Below are positions 35,772 through 46,422 of a DNA stretch of 64,000 nt, one piece after another. A program made the translations under genes and the position numbers. Under the pieces are notes generated by a model, which was given only the letters and a program-made list of their open reading frames with translations, searched no databases and was not told the DNA's origin. The stretch comes from Echria macrotheca. Taxonomy: Eukaryota; Ascomycota; Sordariomycetes; Sordariales; Schizotheciaceae. The stretch covers positions 1-64,000 of the forward strand of contig MU839832.1 in the NCBI GenBank assembly GCA_030411725.1. Reading direction: 5' to 3'. Within the stretch, counting starts at the first letter, position 1. Each line of letters starts with the position of its first letter.

Positions 35772-37322
35772 CTACTTCTGCAAAGCCTTTACAACCTCCT
35801 CCAGCCTCTCGACCAAAATATCCGCATGCCTCTCCTGGAAAATCAACATCGGCCGCAGCCGCACAGCACTCTGTCCACTCCCGCCAATATTAACGCCAAA
35901 CTTCTTCGCCGTGACCAAAAACTGATCCCGCTGCGGATTATCAAACGCAATAAACGTGCCCATGCCCTTCCCCCTCAGGTTCTCAAACTGGCCCGGATAC
36001 TTCTTCGCCAGGCCCTCCAGCTTCCCATACAAATAATCACCGACCCGCGCGGTATTCTCCACCAGCCCCAGCCGCTCAATCTCCCCGATGATGGCGCGGA
36101 AGAGCAGCGCCCGCGCCGGGTCGCCCATCCACGTATTAAACTGGCGATACGGCTTATTCGGCCGCAGCTCGGGATTGCCAAAGTAGTACCCGGCCGTCTG
36201 CGCCTTCTTGCTGAACGTCACCATGTCGGGCGGGTCCTCGAGGTTCCAGTGGTCGTGCGCCCAGAAGCGGCCTGTCGCCCCGACGCCCGTCTGCACCTCG
36301 TCGACGATCAGCAGGACATTGTGCTTGCGCGTGACGGCGCGCAGGCCGCGGAAGAACTCGGGCGAGGCATGGTTGTCGCCGCCCTCGGACTGGATCGGCT
36401 CGACGATGACGGCGCACGGCGGGACGTGGTAGTTCTTGAGGAGATGCTCGACCTCGTCGAGGGCAGCTTTCTCGATGGCGCGGTTTTCTTCCACGTGCTG
36501 GTCCAGCGGGTACTTGAGCTGCGGGAACGTAGCCTGCGGCCAGTCGAAGGCCGGGATGTCGAGCTTGTGGATCGGCTTGGACCGTGTCGTGGACAGCGAC
36601 CCGAACAGGCGGCCGTGGAAGCCCGTCTTGAAGCTGAGGATCGACAGGTCCGAAGCGCCGGGCGACTTGTTGTCCATGGCCGACTCCATCTCCTCGGCCG
36701 TGAACTCGACGTGGGCGCCGCCGCGCTCGTGCTGGCGGCGCCACATGAAGGCGGCCTTGTACGCCGTCTCGTTGGCGTCGGAGCCGGCCATGGCCGTGAA
36801 CACCTGGTTGAGACCTTTCGGGGCGACCTTGAGGATGCCGCTCCGCAAGACCTCGGCCCAGTCCTCCGGGGGAAAATTGCCCAGGGCCGGCCGGTTGATC
36901 AGCCCGTTGATCATCTCGTCGCTGCGGGCCGCCTTGAGCAGGGCGGGGTTGTTGTAGCCGATGGGGATCGAGGCAATCTGGGCGTAGACATCTAGCAAGA
37001 TATTGCCGTCGGGGTCGGCGATGTAGTTGCCCGCGCTCTTGGGGTAGTCGGTCAGCATGTTGAGGCTGCGAGTATCAAACACCTCGTTCAGCTCGCGGAT
37101 GGCCGCCTGGGCCTTGGGGCCCGGTATGTCCGTCTTGACCACGGGGCCCTCGGGCTCCCAGGCGTAAAAGGGCGGCGACATGGTGCGCGACGACGCCGTG
37201 AAGTGGCGGCAGCGAGGAAGCGTCGAGCTGATGCGCACGGCTCTGCTGGTCTTCCCAATTAACGGAGAGGCAGACACAGCTCTCAATGCAGCACTGCTGC
37301 TCTGGAGCACGCGCGAGGCCAT
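35772..37322 (-). CDS. 4-aminobutyrate aminotransferase (GABA transaminase)
   Basis: PLP-dependent enzyme (yeast UGA1, Aspergillus gatA type) that transfers the amino group of GABA to 2-oxoglutarate, forming succinate semialdehyde and glutamate; it lets fungi use GABA as nitrogen source and feeds the GABA shunt. Intronless, 516 residues. The first 45 residues are rich in Ser, Arg and Ala without acidic residues (MASRVLQSSSAALRAV...), a likely mitochondrial presequence. Core signatures: AGSDANETAYKAAFMWRRQ, SFKTGFHGRLFGSLSTTRSK, IVEPIQSEGGDNHASPEFF, LLIVDEVQTGVGATGRFWAHDHW, and MVTFSKKAQTAGYYF, in which K372 is the expected Schiff-base lysine. All expected active-site elements are present. If translation began at the internal Met 48 (MSPPFYAWEP) the product would lack the presequence and stay cytosolic, as yeast Uga1 does. 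Confidence 0.95.
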   Translation of the reverse strand: MASRVLQSSSAALRAVSASPLIGKTSRAVRISSTLPRCRHFTASSRTMSPPFYAWEPEGPVVKTDIPGPKAQAAIRELNEVFDTRSLNMLTDYPKSAGNYIADPDGNILLDVYAQIASIPIGYNNPALLKAARSDEMINGLINRPALGNFPPEDWAEVLRSGILKVAPKGLNQVFTAMAGSDANETAYKAAFMWRRQHERGGAHVEFTAEEMESAMDNKSPGASDLSILSFKTGFHGRLFGSLSTTRSKPIHKLDIPAFDWPQATFPQLKYPLDQHVEENRAIEKAALDEVEHLLKNYHVPPCAVIVEPIQSEGGDNHASPEFFRGLRAVTRKHNVLLIVDEVQTGVGATGRFWAHDHWNLEDPPDMVTFSKKAQTAGYYFGNPELRPNKPYRQFNTWMGDPARALLFRAIIGEIERLGLVENTARVGDYLYGKLEGLAKKYPGQFENLRGKGMGTFIAFDNPQRDQFLVTAKKFGVNIGGSGQSAVRLRPMLIFQERHADILVERLEEVVKALQK

Positions 37323-38164
37323 TGTGCTTTATATCGTCATCTACGAGCCCGTGCCGTGTCGTTGTCGGCCAATTGGGCTCCTTCTCTAGATCTGGATGGA
37401 GGGGTCGATGTCCTGACGGGTGCAGCACGCGCGGAGCAAAGGAAGACACCACGCCACCAGGTCGGGGGCGATGGTGGTTATCGCCGGCTTATATATGGGA
37501 ACCAACCTCTTGATGAACTACCTTAGTTCCTTGTCTGAGCCGAGACGGGAGCGGGGTTGCAGTGTGAGATAACGTCAGGGGCACATCCGGGGCGCCAAGT
37601 TACGTCAAGGAATCAACGATACGGACACTCTCCAAACATGCAATTCCCGACACCATTTGCCAATTCCCGGGCCCTCCGCTGCCTGCCCCGTCCTTGCGAG
37701 ATCGGGGCTTGCTGCAGCCAGTCGGCGACTGATTGTGCCCAGCCGGCCCCGCCATTGCAGACTTGTCCGGCACATGGTCCGGTCAGGCCATACCGAACCC
37801 TTCTGACCGCCTCGCATCGTGCATCATGACCTGACTAACATCACCCTGCACCGAGCCATCATGACTGTAAACAATGTATTGCTAGCCGAGCTCGGCCGGG
37901 GCCATACTCCAACTGCTACCCCTACGAAACGCCTACCATGACCGACCATCCCCCCCATCCCGGAGCCCTCAACCAAAGCCTAGCATTACGCTGACCGTAA
38001 GACCATAATCGAATCGTCCCCAAAGAATACGCTGCCTGGCACATGAAAAATAACAAAACTCATAATCATATCCATACAAAAGACAAGCGAGCCGCCTAGA
38101 TATCAGGATCGCTCTTAATCCGCAGCCTGTCAGCAAAAGTTGGCGAAGCCCCAGTGTCACTCTC
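37323..38164. other. intergenic region upstream of GABA transaminase
   Basis: 840 bases: GABA transaminase promoter, with a TATATATGGG element near 37490, then the 3' flank of the bHLH gene. No gene-like frame is seen. Confidence 0.55.
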
Positions 38165-38314
38165 CTAGCTGCTGACACCGGGCTCTTCTTTCTGCTGTGG
38201 CGGCTGGAGCCCGGCACTCTGTGCGATCTTCTTCCACGTTTCCAGCTCCCGGTGCAGTCGCTCGCATTCACTCTTGAGCTTGTCGTTGGATTGGCTGAGC
38301 TCGGCAATCTGCTC
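38165..38314 (-). repeat. downstream copy of tandemly duplicated bHLH gene 3' end
   Basis: 150 bases directly following the bHLH stop codon repeat the last 153 coding bases of that gene (38315-38467), stop included, on the same strand and in the same frame. The copies differ by three substitutions and one 3-base deletion. As drawn it is 3' UTR; reading through the first TAG would add 49 residues and end at the second TAG (38165-38167). Confidence 0.95.
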
Positions 38315-39288
38315 CTAGCTGCTGACACCGGGCTCTTCTTTCTGCTGTGGCGGCTGAAGCCCGGCACTCTGTGCGATCTTCTTCCACGTTTCCAGCTCCC
38401 GGTACAGTCGCTCGCATTCGCTCTTGAGCTTGTCGTTGGATTGGCTGAGCTCGGCAATCGCTTGCTCCGTGAGCAGCTTCTCCAACGTCCACTTCTCAAT
38501 GTTCTGCGTCTCGTTCTCCTTGAGCTGCGTGATGAAGGCCACGGCGCGCTGAAGGATTGAGCCCTTGTTCTTTTCGCACCCAGGAACAATCTTGGCGAGT
38601 TCATTGATGCCCTCGTTGATTGTCTCGCGGCGTCGGCGCTCCACTATCGCCATGTCAGGAATCCATCAAGCGTCAGACAGCCGGGCAACAAACCTTCTTT
38701 GTGGTTGTCCTTTCGCATCTTGTGCCACTCCTCAGACCCAACAGCCGGCTTAGGGTTATGTTGGCGGTAGCTCTGGTCTGCCCCCACGCCGTTGCTCCCT
38801 GACAACGAAGTTGACGTTGCCATGGGCAGCCCGTCAGCCTGGTTGTTGAACGAGCTGTCGTCGGGATGCGAGTCGGTTCCTGCCTGGGCTGCAAATGTCT
38901 CCTCGGTACTCTGGGGCACGTGGAGAGTGGGATACATGTTCAACGCTGCTGCTGCCGTACTCGAAGCGGCGGCGGCGGCGTCGGGCGCGTTATGCTGATC
39001 TGCGGTAGCCTGCTGCAATGCCGTAAAGTCATCGACGTTGACATGGTCCTGAGCAGCTTGGGCGATGCCGACGGTATCATCCAAGAAGGCTTGCGAGTCT
39101 TCGGGCACCGTCATAGCAGCCGTGGCAGCGGCGGCGGCAGTTGCAGCGGCCGCCGCCGCCGCAGCAGCAGCCCCCCGTTTTCTGCGCGAGTCCGGCGACA
39201 TGGACTCGCCAGCACGTTTACGCTTGTTGCCGGGTGTGTTGGCTACTTCGGAGAAATCAGCCTGGCCGATCCCAGCAGTCGCAGCCAT
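38315..39288 (-). CDS. bHLH-leucine zipper factor, Cbf1-like
   Basis: Exons (reverse) 39288-38694 and 38643-38315; 307 residues. The intron (GTTTGT donor, GATAG acceptor) falls inside the DNA-binding basic region and restores HKE-VERRRRETINEGINELAKIVPG. The basic motif H..E...RR predicts E-box binding, CANNTG. It most resembles yeast Cbf1, Aspergillus AnBH1 and similar factors that act on sulfur-amino-acid genes and centromeric CDEI, although the exact orthology is my inference. Helix-loop-helix at about 196-245, then a heptad-rich zipper (ENETQNIEKW... ELSQSNDKLKSECERLYREL). The N-terminal half is disordered and includes an alanine-rich run from a GC-rich codon repeat (about 39115-39175) and a basic PGNKRKR segment. 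The 3' coding end is duplicated in tandem immediately downstream. Confidence 0.9.
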
Positions 39289-41235
39289 ACCGCGATTCGG
39301 TGGTGGGGCTCTCTTGTTGCTGCGATGCCAGTTAGCAACCCGGTTAGTGAACCACCATGGTCCTCGGGAAAGCCGCCCGGACCATTGGCCGTGGACGACG
39401 ACAAAGAGAGATATCTGAGTGACACAGAGGCGGTCAAGGAAAACAACGAGACTGCGAGGTGCGTCTGAATTGGGCAGGAATATAGCAAGCCTAGCTTGCT
39501 AATGAGAGGGTGCGAAACCATTGACAGGATCGGGCTGCCATCTCGATTGCCATGGGGTGGCGCTGGCCGGGGATACCGCGCCTGTCGCGCAAAGTCGCGC
39601 AAAATGCGACGAGCTGCGACTCGGCCCTCTGCTTCACGGGATGCACCGCCTGTGATTCGATTGCGCCGCCTTGTCTGAAATCCCATCTCTGCGGGCGCTG
39701 GCCATGCCTGGGCGACAAAGAAGCCGAGTCTGCTGGCGACAAAGCCGCTGCTGACTGATGGAATCCGTGGCTTGACGGCTCTCGGCGTTGCGACGACTAT
39801 CGCTGGGCTCAGCTGTAATTGCGCAGCCAAAGGCAGATGCACCCGCCGTCGCTGTCGCGACACATTGAGGGCAGCGCGCCGGTCGCATCGGCGTGGCATT
39901 GTGGAATTGTGCCATTCTCTCCAGGGGCTTGAAGGCGACGGGATGGCAAGGTCGCTCTGGATGATGGATCACCTACCTCTTAATCGCTTCGGCCTGGCCT
40001 AAGTCGAGGTCATGTGAAGAACGTGCCCGAAAACGTGACGAGACTGCTCTGGCCGGTCAGCGCAGGGCCCCTGAAGCCACGAACTTGCAGAAAAGCAAAA
40101 AAGAAAGCGTGCATCGGCTTCAAGGGTCTGAGAGAGGCTACATACCTGGCGATGATCGATATGCTCTGATATGGCGTCGTTGCAGGCGATTGCGGTCGAT
40201 CGAGAGGTTGATTGAGATGGAGAGATCATGTGAGCTGAGGGTCGTCTGGGGGGGAAGGGTCAGAAAACGCGGTCCGGAAAGGCGTGCACGGGCCACATCT
40301 TGCCGGCGGGCAGCAGCCAACATCCCAAAGTCCAGCCTTCCCCGACGAGCTGCGCTGATGGGCTGTGCTGTGCATGCACAAGCAAGCGATCAGCAACCGC
40401 CGGTCGGGCCAATGAAGCGGCGGCACTCACCTCACTCCTTAATTACCCCACACACGTGAACTTATCGTTGCAACTCCAGCCTCGCAGCTTCTCGTTATCG
40501 GGACGTCCAACAGGCCAGGAGGCTTCCGAGGAAACTACGGGCGCGGGTGGCATGGGCTGGAGCGTAGTTATAGCTCCGGCATGTGAGGAGGCCGGGCTTT
40601 TGGTCCTCAAGGTCCTTTCCCCACCATCTTGGATGCCCGTCCAAATGATCCGAGAGGAGAGACTCGTGGCCTCCATCTCAACAGCTCAACCCGTGACTGT
40701 GGGCTCCTTCCGGCGGCTGTGGTTGCACAAATTGTGTGTATTGTGTCTGACGTCCCACACCACACCAGTCATTCTCGCAGTGCCCCCTACAGGTAAGACA
40801 TGGGAGGCACATGACTTTGTCGACGAGGTGTGACATCCCTCGTGACGAAAGCTCTTGGCTCTCAAGGTTCTGGTTGCACTGCTCTGTTTGTCTGTCTCCT
40901 GGCCGATGTCTGCCTCGCTGCCCCACTTGGGAACTTACTGTGCAGGAACGTACTGCTACTATCTCTGGTCTACACTATAAGTCTGTTCTATGATATTCTC
41001 TAAATTATAAGTCGATTTATTTTCGCCCACAATCGCCCCTTGCGTCCGGTTGAGTTGCAGTGACGAATGACATGGCGGGGTCGCGGTGGCCAATCGGGCG
41101 GCGGATAGCTGCTGGCTGGTTATCGGGCCCGATCTAACTAATGCGTAGCATGCGGTAACTAACTTCACCTCGCAGCATCAAACGACCAACGGCTATTTGT
41201 AGACTTTAGACAGGCTGCAACACCCGAGGGCGGCC
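39289..41235. other. divergent intergenic region, bHLH gene to GID9
   Basis: 1.9 kb with many short frames but none supported; presumably holds both promoters. Confidence 0.55.
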
Positions 41236-42537
41236 ATGGCGGACTACGAGGAGACCAAGATCAACCAGGAGGCTCACCTCCTCCTTGTAAGCTAGCTCTG
41301 CCCGATTGAAAGCCAGCTCCCCTCCCCAGCATTCTGCTGCTAACCATGTTTCCCACCCCAGGATCAACCTCTCCTCCGACTGCCATATGAACTCCTGAGG
41401 AAAAACCTACGCAACGCTCGCTTCCAGGCCGACAAAGATGCCACCTTTGTCAAGAATCTGCTGAAGGAGACGGCGACCGGCTCGCTCAACGCTAAAACGT
41501 CGCCCGAAGATGTCGTCAAGAACCTCGACGTGATGATCACGCGCATGCGGGGCCTGAAGCGAAAGCTTTCGGCCTGCGCGGACGAGGAAGACCGACTATA
41601 CCGCCACCTTGAGGCCCGAGTCGCCCACCTAAGCGAGCTGTCGACCATGCACACGGTCGAGGACGTCAAGTACGAGGCGTGGTCCCGCAAGCGGCTCGAC
41701 CGGCTGATGGTCGACTACCTTCTCCGCCACGGCTACAACGCCTCTGCAACGGCCCTTGCCGAGGACCGGGGCATACAAGAGCTGGTAGACATTGACACGT
41801 TCGTCGCCATGAGCAATATTCGGAATTCGCTGCTTAACGGGAGCTTCACCGAGGCTCTCGCCTGGTGCACCGACAACAAGAAGGCGTTGAGGGAGATGAA
41901 ATCGAAGCTCGAGTTCATGCTGCGGTGCCAGCAGTTTATTGAGATGATGCGCACCGACTCTCCGGCTCGTATGAACGAGGCGATTGCCCACGCCAAGAGG
42001 TTCATCATCCCCTTCAACGATACGTACCAGAGCGAAGTCAGCCAGGTCGCCGCGCTGCTGGCTTATCGTCCCGATACGACTATGGAGCCGTACGCGTCGT
42101 GGTATTCGCCGAAGCGCTGGGCCCTCCTCGCTGATATCTTCACCGAGGCGCACAACCAGCTCCTCGGCCTGCCCACGTTCCCGCTGCTCCACATCGCACT
42201 CTCGTCGGGCCTGTCGGCCCTCAAGACGCCCGCCTGCCACAGCACCCACGGCCCGAGCTCGTCGCAACCGTTCCCTAACTTCACAGGTATCTCGGCTAAT
42301 CTCTGCCCCATCTGCTCGACCGAGCTGAACGAGCTCGCCCGGGGTATCCCGTATGCTCAGCATAGTAGGAGTTATGTCGATAGCGACTTGTTGATGTTGC
42401 CTAACGGGCGGGTCTACGGCAAGGCGCGTCTGCAGGAGTATGCGAGCAAGGCTGGGCTGGGCGAGGATCAAGTCAAGGATTTAGTCACGTCGGAGATATT
42501 CCCTACTGACAAGCTTAGACGGGTCTACATTACTTGA
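41236..42537 (+). CDS. FYV10: GID/CTLH E3 ligase subunit (Gid9/Fyv10, MAEA homologue)
   Basis: RING-like subunit of the GID/CTLH ubiquitin ligase, which in yeast pairs with Gid2 to mark gluconeogenic enzymes for degradation when glucose returns. Exons 41236-41286 and 41362-42537; 408 residues. The 75-nt intron (GTAAGC...CCCAG) joins EAHLLL to DQPLLRLPYELLRKNLR. LisH at about 126-152 (RKRLDRLMVDYLLRHGYNASATALAE), CTLH about 158-215 (DTFVAMSNIRNSLLNGSFTEALAWCTDNKKALREMKSKLEFMLRCQQFIEMM), a CRA region to about 300, then a degenerate GID-type RING from about 330: CPIC, ...AQHSRS..., LPNGRVYG, as usual for Gid9, which lacks several standard zinc ligands. The start ATG lies in GGCCATGGCG. Length matches the family. 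Only this subunit of the complex lies in the window. Confidence 0.95.
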
Positions 42538-43942
42538 TCTGTTTTTGCTGTCTTCTTTGGTGCGAGGCGTTGTGTATTTTTTGTGTCATGGGTTACACTG
42601 GAAGATTTATCAAAGCATGGTTGGCGTTGCGGATATGGCTGGGGGAGTACATGGAACGGATTCACGGATGAAACGGGACTCGGTGGATGGCGCGGACGGT
42701 ATTTTTACTTTGATTTTGCAGCCGTGTGTTCTGGATGGTCTTGAGGAAACATATGTAGTGGTTGATGTTTGGGCTATACACCCAGGGATATACATGTATA
42801 GACCGAAACAGCGGATCAGAGCATAGCGGAGCAGGACACACACGGAGAGATTGATCAACAGGAGCGAAATGAACATGTGTATCTCTAAAAGATGTAATTA
42901 CCGTGATTTGGGCTTATATCTTCCTCTTTCTCACGCCATGATGGGGTAATGGGTCCTATGAGCTGTATCAGCTGGAACGAAACCTCACAACTTACCTAGA
43001 GTTCGTCACGTCTCGTAGAGTAGATGGACACAAACCAAACCAAGTAGTCATATATAACCACCACCGACCATCTCCCCCATCTCAAGAAGATACAGCTCTA
43101 CTCCTCTCCTCCTACTCCTACTCCTTTTCCCTCGGAAATCATCGAGGGATACGAGTGATAAATAACGGTGACACTCACAAGGAAACAACCCACCCACCCA
43201 CCTATCGAAGAGAAAAATTGAAGGCAATTCCAAAGAACAAATAGAACCCAAAGAAAGAAAAAAAAGTTCATCACAAAAAGTCCCCAGTGACGAACAAGCA
43301 TCTAATTCTTTTTTCTTTCTTCCCTTCTACCTAGCACACTACATCAACCACCACATCAACCACCACATCAACCACCACATCAACACCACATCAACAGCGC
43401 AGAGAAACACAGAGAGAACAAATCTTCCCCAGCACCCACACACCACATCAAGCCCGAGTCACCTATATAGAGAGACAGGAATTCGAAACCCCCCAAAAAG
43501 CAGTGATACAAATATATATCGATTCAACCACCCAAGACCACGCCGGACTCCACTCGGTCCCGGGTATGGTCCGGTGGTATCAATCACCCAAACGACACTG
43601 CAAAGTCTCGAAAACAGCACAAGTCGCTGAGCCAGCCGCTACTACCATACACCTAACCTATACACGTACAAATCTATGGGGTCCATGACGATCCATCCCG
43701 GCCTGAAGAGAGATTGTTCACCATCACACCCGCTCTCTCTCCTGTTGGGCGGATTTTGCTAGTGTGGAAAATTCTCGGCCATGACCGACAAAATCCCCAA
43801 CAAAACCTCCCCTTTCGCTGTGGACCATAAAAAACCCGTAGCTATTTCCGCTTGAATCACACATACACAGAACACATCCGACCAAAAAAAAAGGTTCTCA
43901 ATCAACCCCCCCAAAACGCCCATCCCATGCCGCGTTGAGTTT
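42538..43942. other. convergent 3' intergenic region, GID9 and POP2
   Basis: 1.4 kb between converging stops, with CA/TC-rich low-complexity sequence and a 12-bp tandem repeat at 43337-43396. No RNA or coding gene is supported. Confidence 0.6.
43337..43396. repeat. 12-bp tandem repeat (CCACATCAACCA)
   Basis: Four to five consecutive copies of a CCACATCAACCA-type unit, the last shortened; non-coding, in the 3' flank of POP2. Confidence 0.9.
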
Positions 43943-45565
43943 TTACCGTCCGTTACCCCCAAAATTGAACGCCCCAAAGACGCCCCCGCCCCCACTAGGT
44001 GTCATAGGCCCCATGCCACCATGGCCACCCAATCCCCCACCATTCGTATTGTGGCCCGTCGCCGCCGGCGTGCTAACCAGGTTGACGCTGGCCGTGTTGG
44101 GCGTACTAGGGGTGCCGTTCTGAACGTTACCGCCCGAATGCTGCTGGCTAGGCGGCGTGCTGTCGAGCTGGTTCGCTGCCGCGGTGCCGCCGATGGTAGA
44201 GCCAAAGTCAGGGATCCCCAGACCCCAGATCCTACCAATGTGCTCGTCTGGGATACTCCCGTTGTAGATACGCTTGCGCAGCTCGAAAAAGACGCGGCCG
44301 GTGACCAGGCTGTCGGATCCGGCTTGGTGAGCGCTCCCGATGCGCTTAATCTTGAGGGCATCGGCGATGTGCTCCAGGCCGGCCTTTTGTTCGAACTTTT
44401 GGATGATATCGATTGCGCCAGGATCCCCCGGGGTCAGCATGCCGCTGTTCTGCAGCTTTATTGCGTGCTTCATGAGGTGCTTCACATCGTACGTCGATGG
44501 AAACCACTTCTTCATATACATGTCGAACTCAATCTCGTCGTTCGGCAGAGACTGGGCGAGAAGAAGCTTGGTAAGGTAGCCAAAATCATAACCTCCGTGG
44601 AAACTGATCCAATATACATCCTCAAAGCATACTAGCCCGGACGTGATCAATAGGGAGGCGAATTCTTGGGGCTCGATGCCATCTCGTTCCAGCAACGCGA
44701 AGTCGATGCCCGCATGTTGGAGGGACTCAATTGACTGCTGGTTGTACATGTCTTTGTCGAGCGAGAACTTGAAGTTGAACTGCCAAGCATACGGGAAAGA
44801 GGTCTGGTTGCCTGGCGGCTTGCGTCCCATGCTCGGATCGGCCGAGTCGGTCGAGACAGGCCGGGCCGGTGGCTGCTCGCCGTCCTCGTTGAAAAGAGCA
44901 ATGCCGATCTGGATAAGATTGAGCATATCGACGTTCACCCGGAGACATTGATAGTGGTAATCGCTCTTGCCTCGGAAACCGCCCATAGGTCTTGCCACGA
45001 TCCCTGGGAACTCAGTGTCCTGACACACTGTTAGCAGCCCGATCTCACTCTGCCTGGCTCATGATATGCATACCATAGCAATGTAGGGATAGCTGTCTAT
45101 CAGTTTTCGAAGCGTGTCAATTTCCTCTTCCAGATTGTGCTTCCAGACCTCTCGTATCCTGTGTCTCTGGGCGCGCGATGGATGCTCGGCCAGCCCGTGC
45201 CCCTGCTGAGCCTGGAGGTGTTGCTGAGCCGCCTGGGCGTGCTGCGGGTGCTGGGCATGTTGAGCGGCGTGTGGTTGCTGCTGGTGATGTTGCTGCTGAA
45301 GACCGCCGGCGTGCGCGAAGCTCATGCGGGCGGCATGGCTCGCCAGTCCCGAATTGTCACCCAGGTTGAACCCGCCAGCCCCAAGACCGAGCAGATTGTT
45401 GTTCGCAGAGAAAGGATTAACCTGCGCGTTGGAATTAAGATAGGCTGGATTGCCCCCTAGAGGAGGTGGGTGGCTTGTAGAGTGCTGCGCGTGAGGAAAC
45501 TGCTGGTGGTAGGGCGACATTGAAGTCGGCCCGCTCCCCTGGAAGCGAGTTGTTTGCGGAGGCAT
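43943..45565 (-). CDS. POP2: Pop2/Caf1 deadenylase of CCR4-NOT
   Basis: DEDD-family 3' exonuclease that shortens mRNA poly(A) tails and docks Ccr4 to Not1. Exons (reverse) 45565-45074 and 45019-43943; 522 residues. The intron (GTATGC...GTCAG) lies in the first catalytic motif and restores SYPYIAM-DTEFPGIVARP, so D165 and E167 are the first metal ligands. The second is in SFHGGYDFGYL and later residues in AGSDSLVTGRVFFELR, so the active site appears complete, unlike yeast Pop2 (SEDQT). Residues 1-130 form a Gln/His/Ala-rich low-complexity extension (QQQHHQQQPHAAQHAQHPQH); the C-terminal 80 residues are Gly/Asn/Thr-rich. The start MPPQTTRFQ is the first ATG after a probable 5' leader intron (acceptor-like CTATACAG just upstream). 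Confidence 0.95.
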
Positions 45566-45776
45566 GTTCTGTATAGACTTCTTTTTAGACCACGCCTAAA
45601 GGTGCTGTAATTGATCGGCTTTCTGCGAAAACTGTGGATTAACTCGGTGTTGCACGGGGCGTGCAGGAAGCCCCTGCGGTAATCGGGGTGCGAGGTGCTG
45701 CGAGGCTGGTCCTGTGAGAACCGGCCGAGTCGAACGGCCGTTTTGAGAGTCGTTGGGGCCTAGGTTCCGCTCCTCT

Positions 45777-45860
45777 CCCGGACGGCGTGGGACTGTTCCC
45801 GGATGGAACGGGGCTGCTCCCGGACGGAGTGGGATTGCTCCCGGAGGCAAGCGGTCCTCC
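45777..45860. repeat. 21-bp minisatellite, four units
   Basis: Four head-to-tail units of 21 bases starting CCCGGA (45777, 45798, 45819, 45840), each slightly diverged. The unit is a multiple of three, so all reading frames are preserved across it. Confidence 0.9.
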
Positions 45861-46112
45861 GGCTGCTTGTTTGGCAACGGGGAACTTATCGCGTCGGCTT
45901 TCCAGGGCTTCCGAGAACCTAAGACAAGATGAAGAATATCGACCCTCGAGCGCGGGTGTATCTCGTGCCGCCAGACGGACCAGAGTCGACAAAGTCGCGG
46001 CGGGGTTTCGATCGCGGCAGCAAAGCGTGGCGCCGTAAAGCCGGGCTCGTCGTCGACTTGTCGCGAGGTGGGGACGAATCGTACTGTTAGCAAAGACGTA
46101 TTGCTGCAGGAG

Positions 46113-46133
46113 GAGAGAGAGAGAGAGAGAGAG
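46113..46133. repeat. (GA)n microsatellite
   Basis: GA dinucleotide run in the POP2/NDUFB3 divergent region. Confidence 0.9.
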
Positions 46134-46422
46134 GAAGGGCAAATAAAATACACCGCGTGGTCAAGGTTGCCCGACTGGCGAGGATTGGGGGGACTTGAGG
46201 AACCGGCGAGGAGTGTGTAGTTGACCGTGGGTTTGCTGCTGCAAGGTGCAAATGCCTAATTGTACCTGGGCACAGACCACCTCTGGGGACACACACAGTC
46301 ACACACCACACCTCCACGTTTACTTAGCTAAGCAGCAGGGGCTGCCGTGCACGACCTGCGTCGCCGGAGAGCTCTCAATTGACGCCCATGATCTGAACTG
46401 ACAAGCAATTGCCAGTGCCACC

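Larger units (their letters stand above)
45566..46422. promoter_or_regulatory. divergent leader/promoter of POP2 and NDUFB3
   Basis: 860 bases between divergent starts. Contains a 21-bp minisatellite (45777-45860) and a GA run (46113-46133). An open frame of 185 codons on the POP2 strand ends 30 bases before the POP2 ATG; I treat it as leader sequence rather than a gene. Confidence 0.5.

Noticed and set aside
35826..36995. 389-codon frame opposite the GABA transaminase gene
   Set aside because: Arg/Leu/Val-rich shadow frame from GC-biased third codon positions; no domain.
37969..38604. 211-codon reverse frame across the bHLH duplication
   Set aside because: It is a different frame of the duplicated bHLH tail, so it looks repetitive only because the DNA is.
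45596..46153. 185-codon frame on the POP2 strand as a separate gene or extra POP2 exon
   Set aside because: Starts in a GA microsatellite, has no domain, and the space to the POP2 ATG is too short for a normal intron; kept only as a possible upstream frame.
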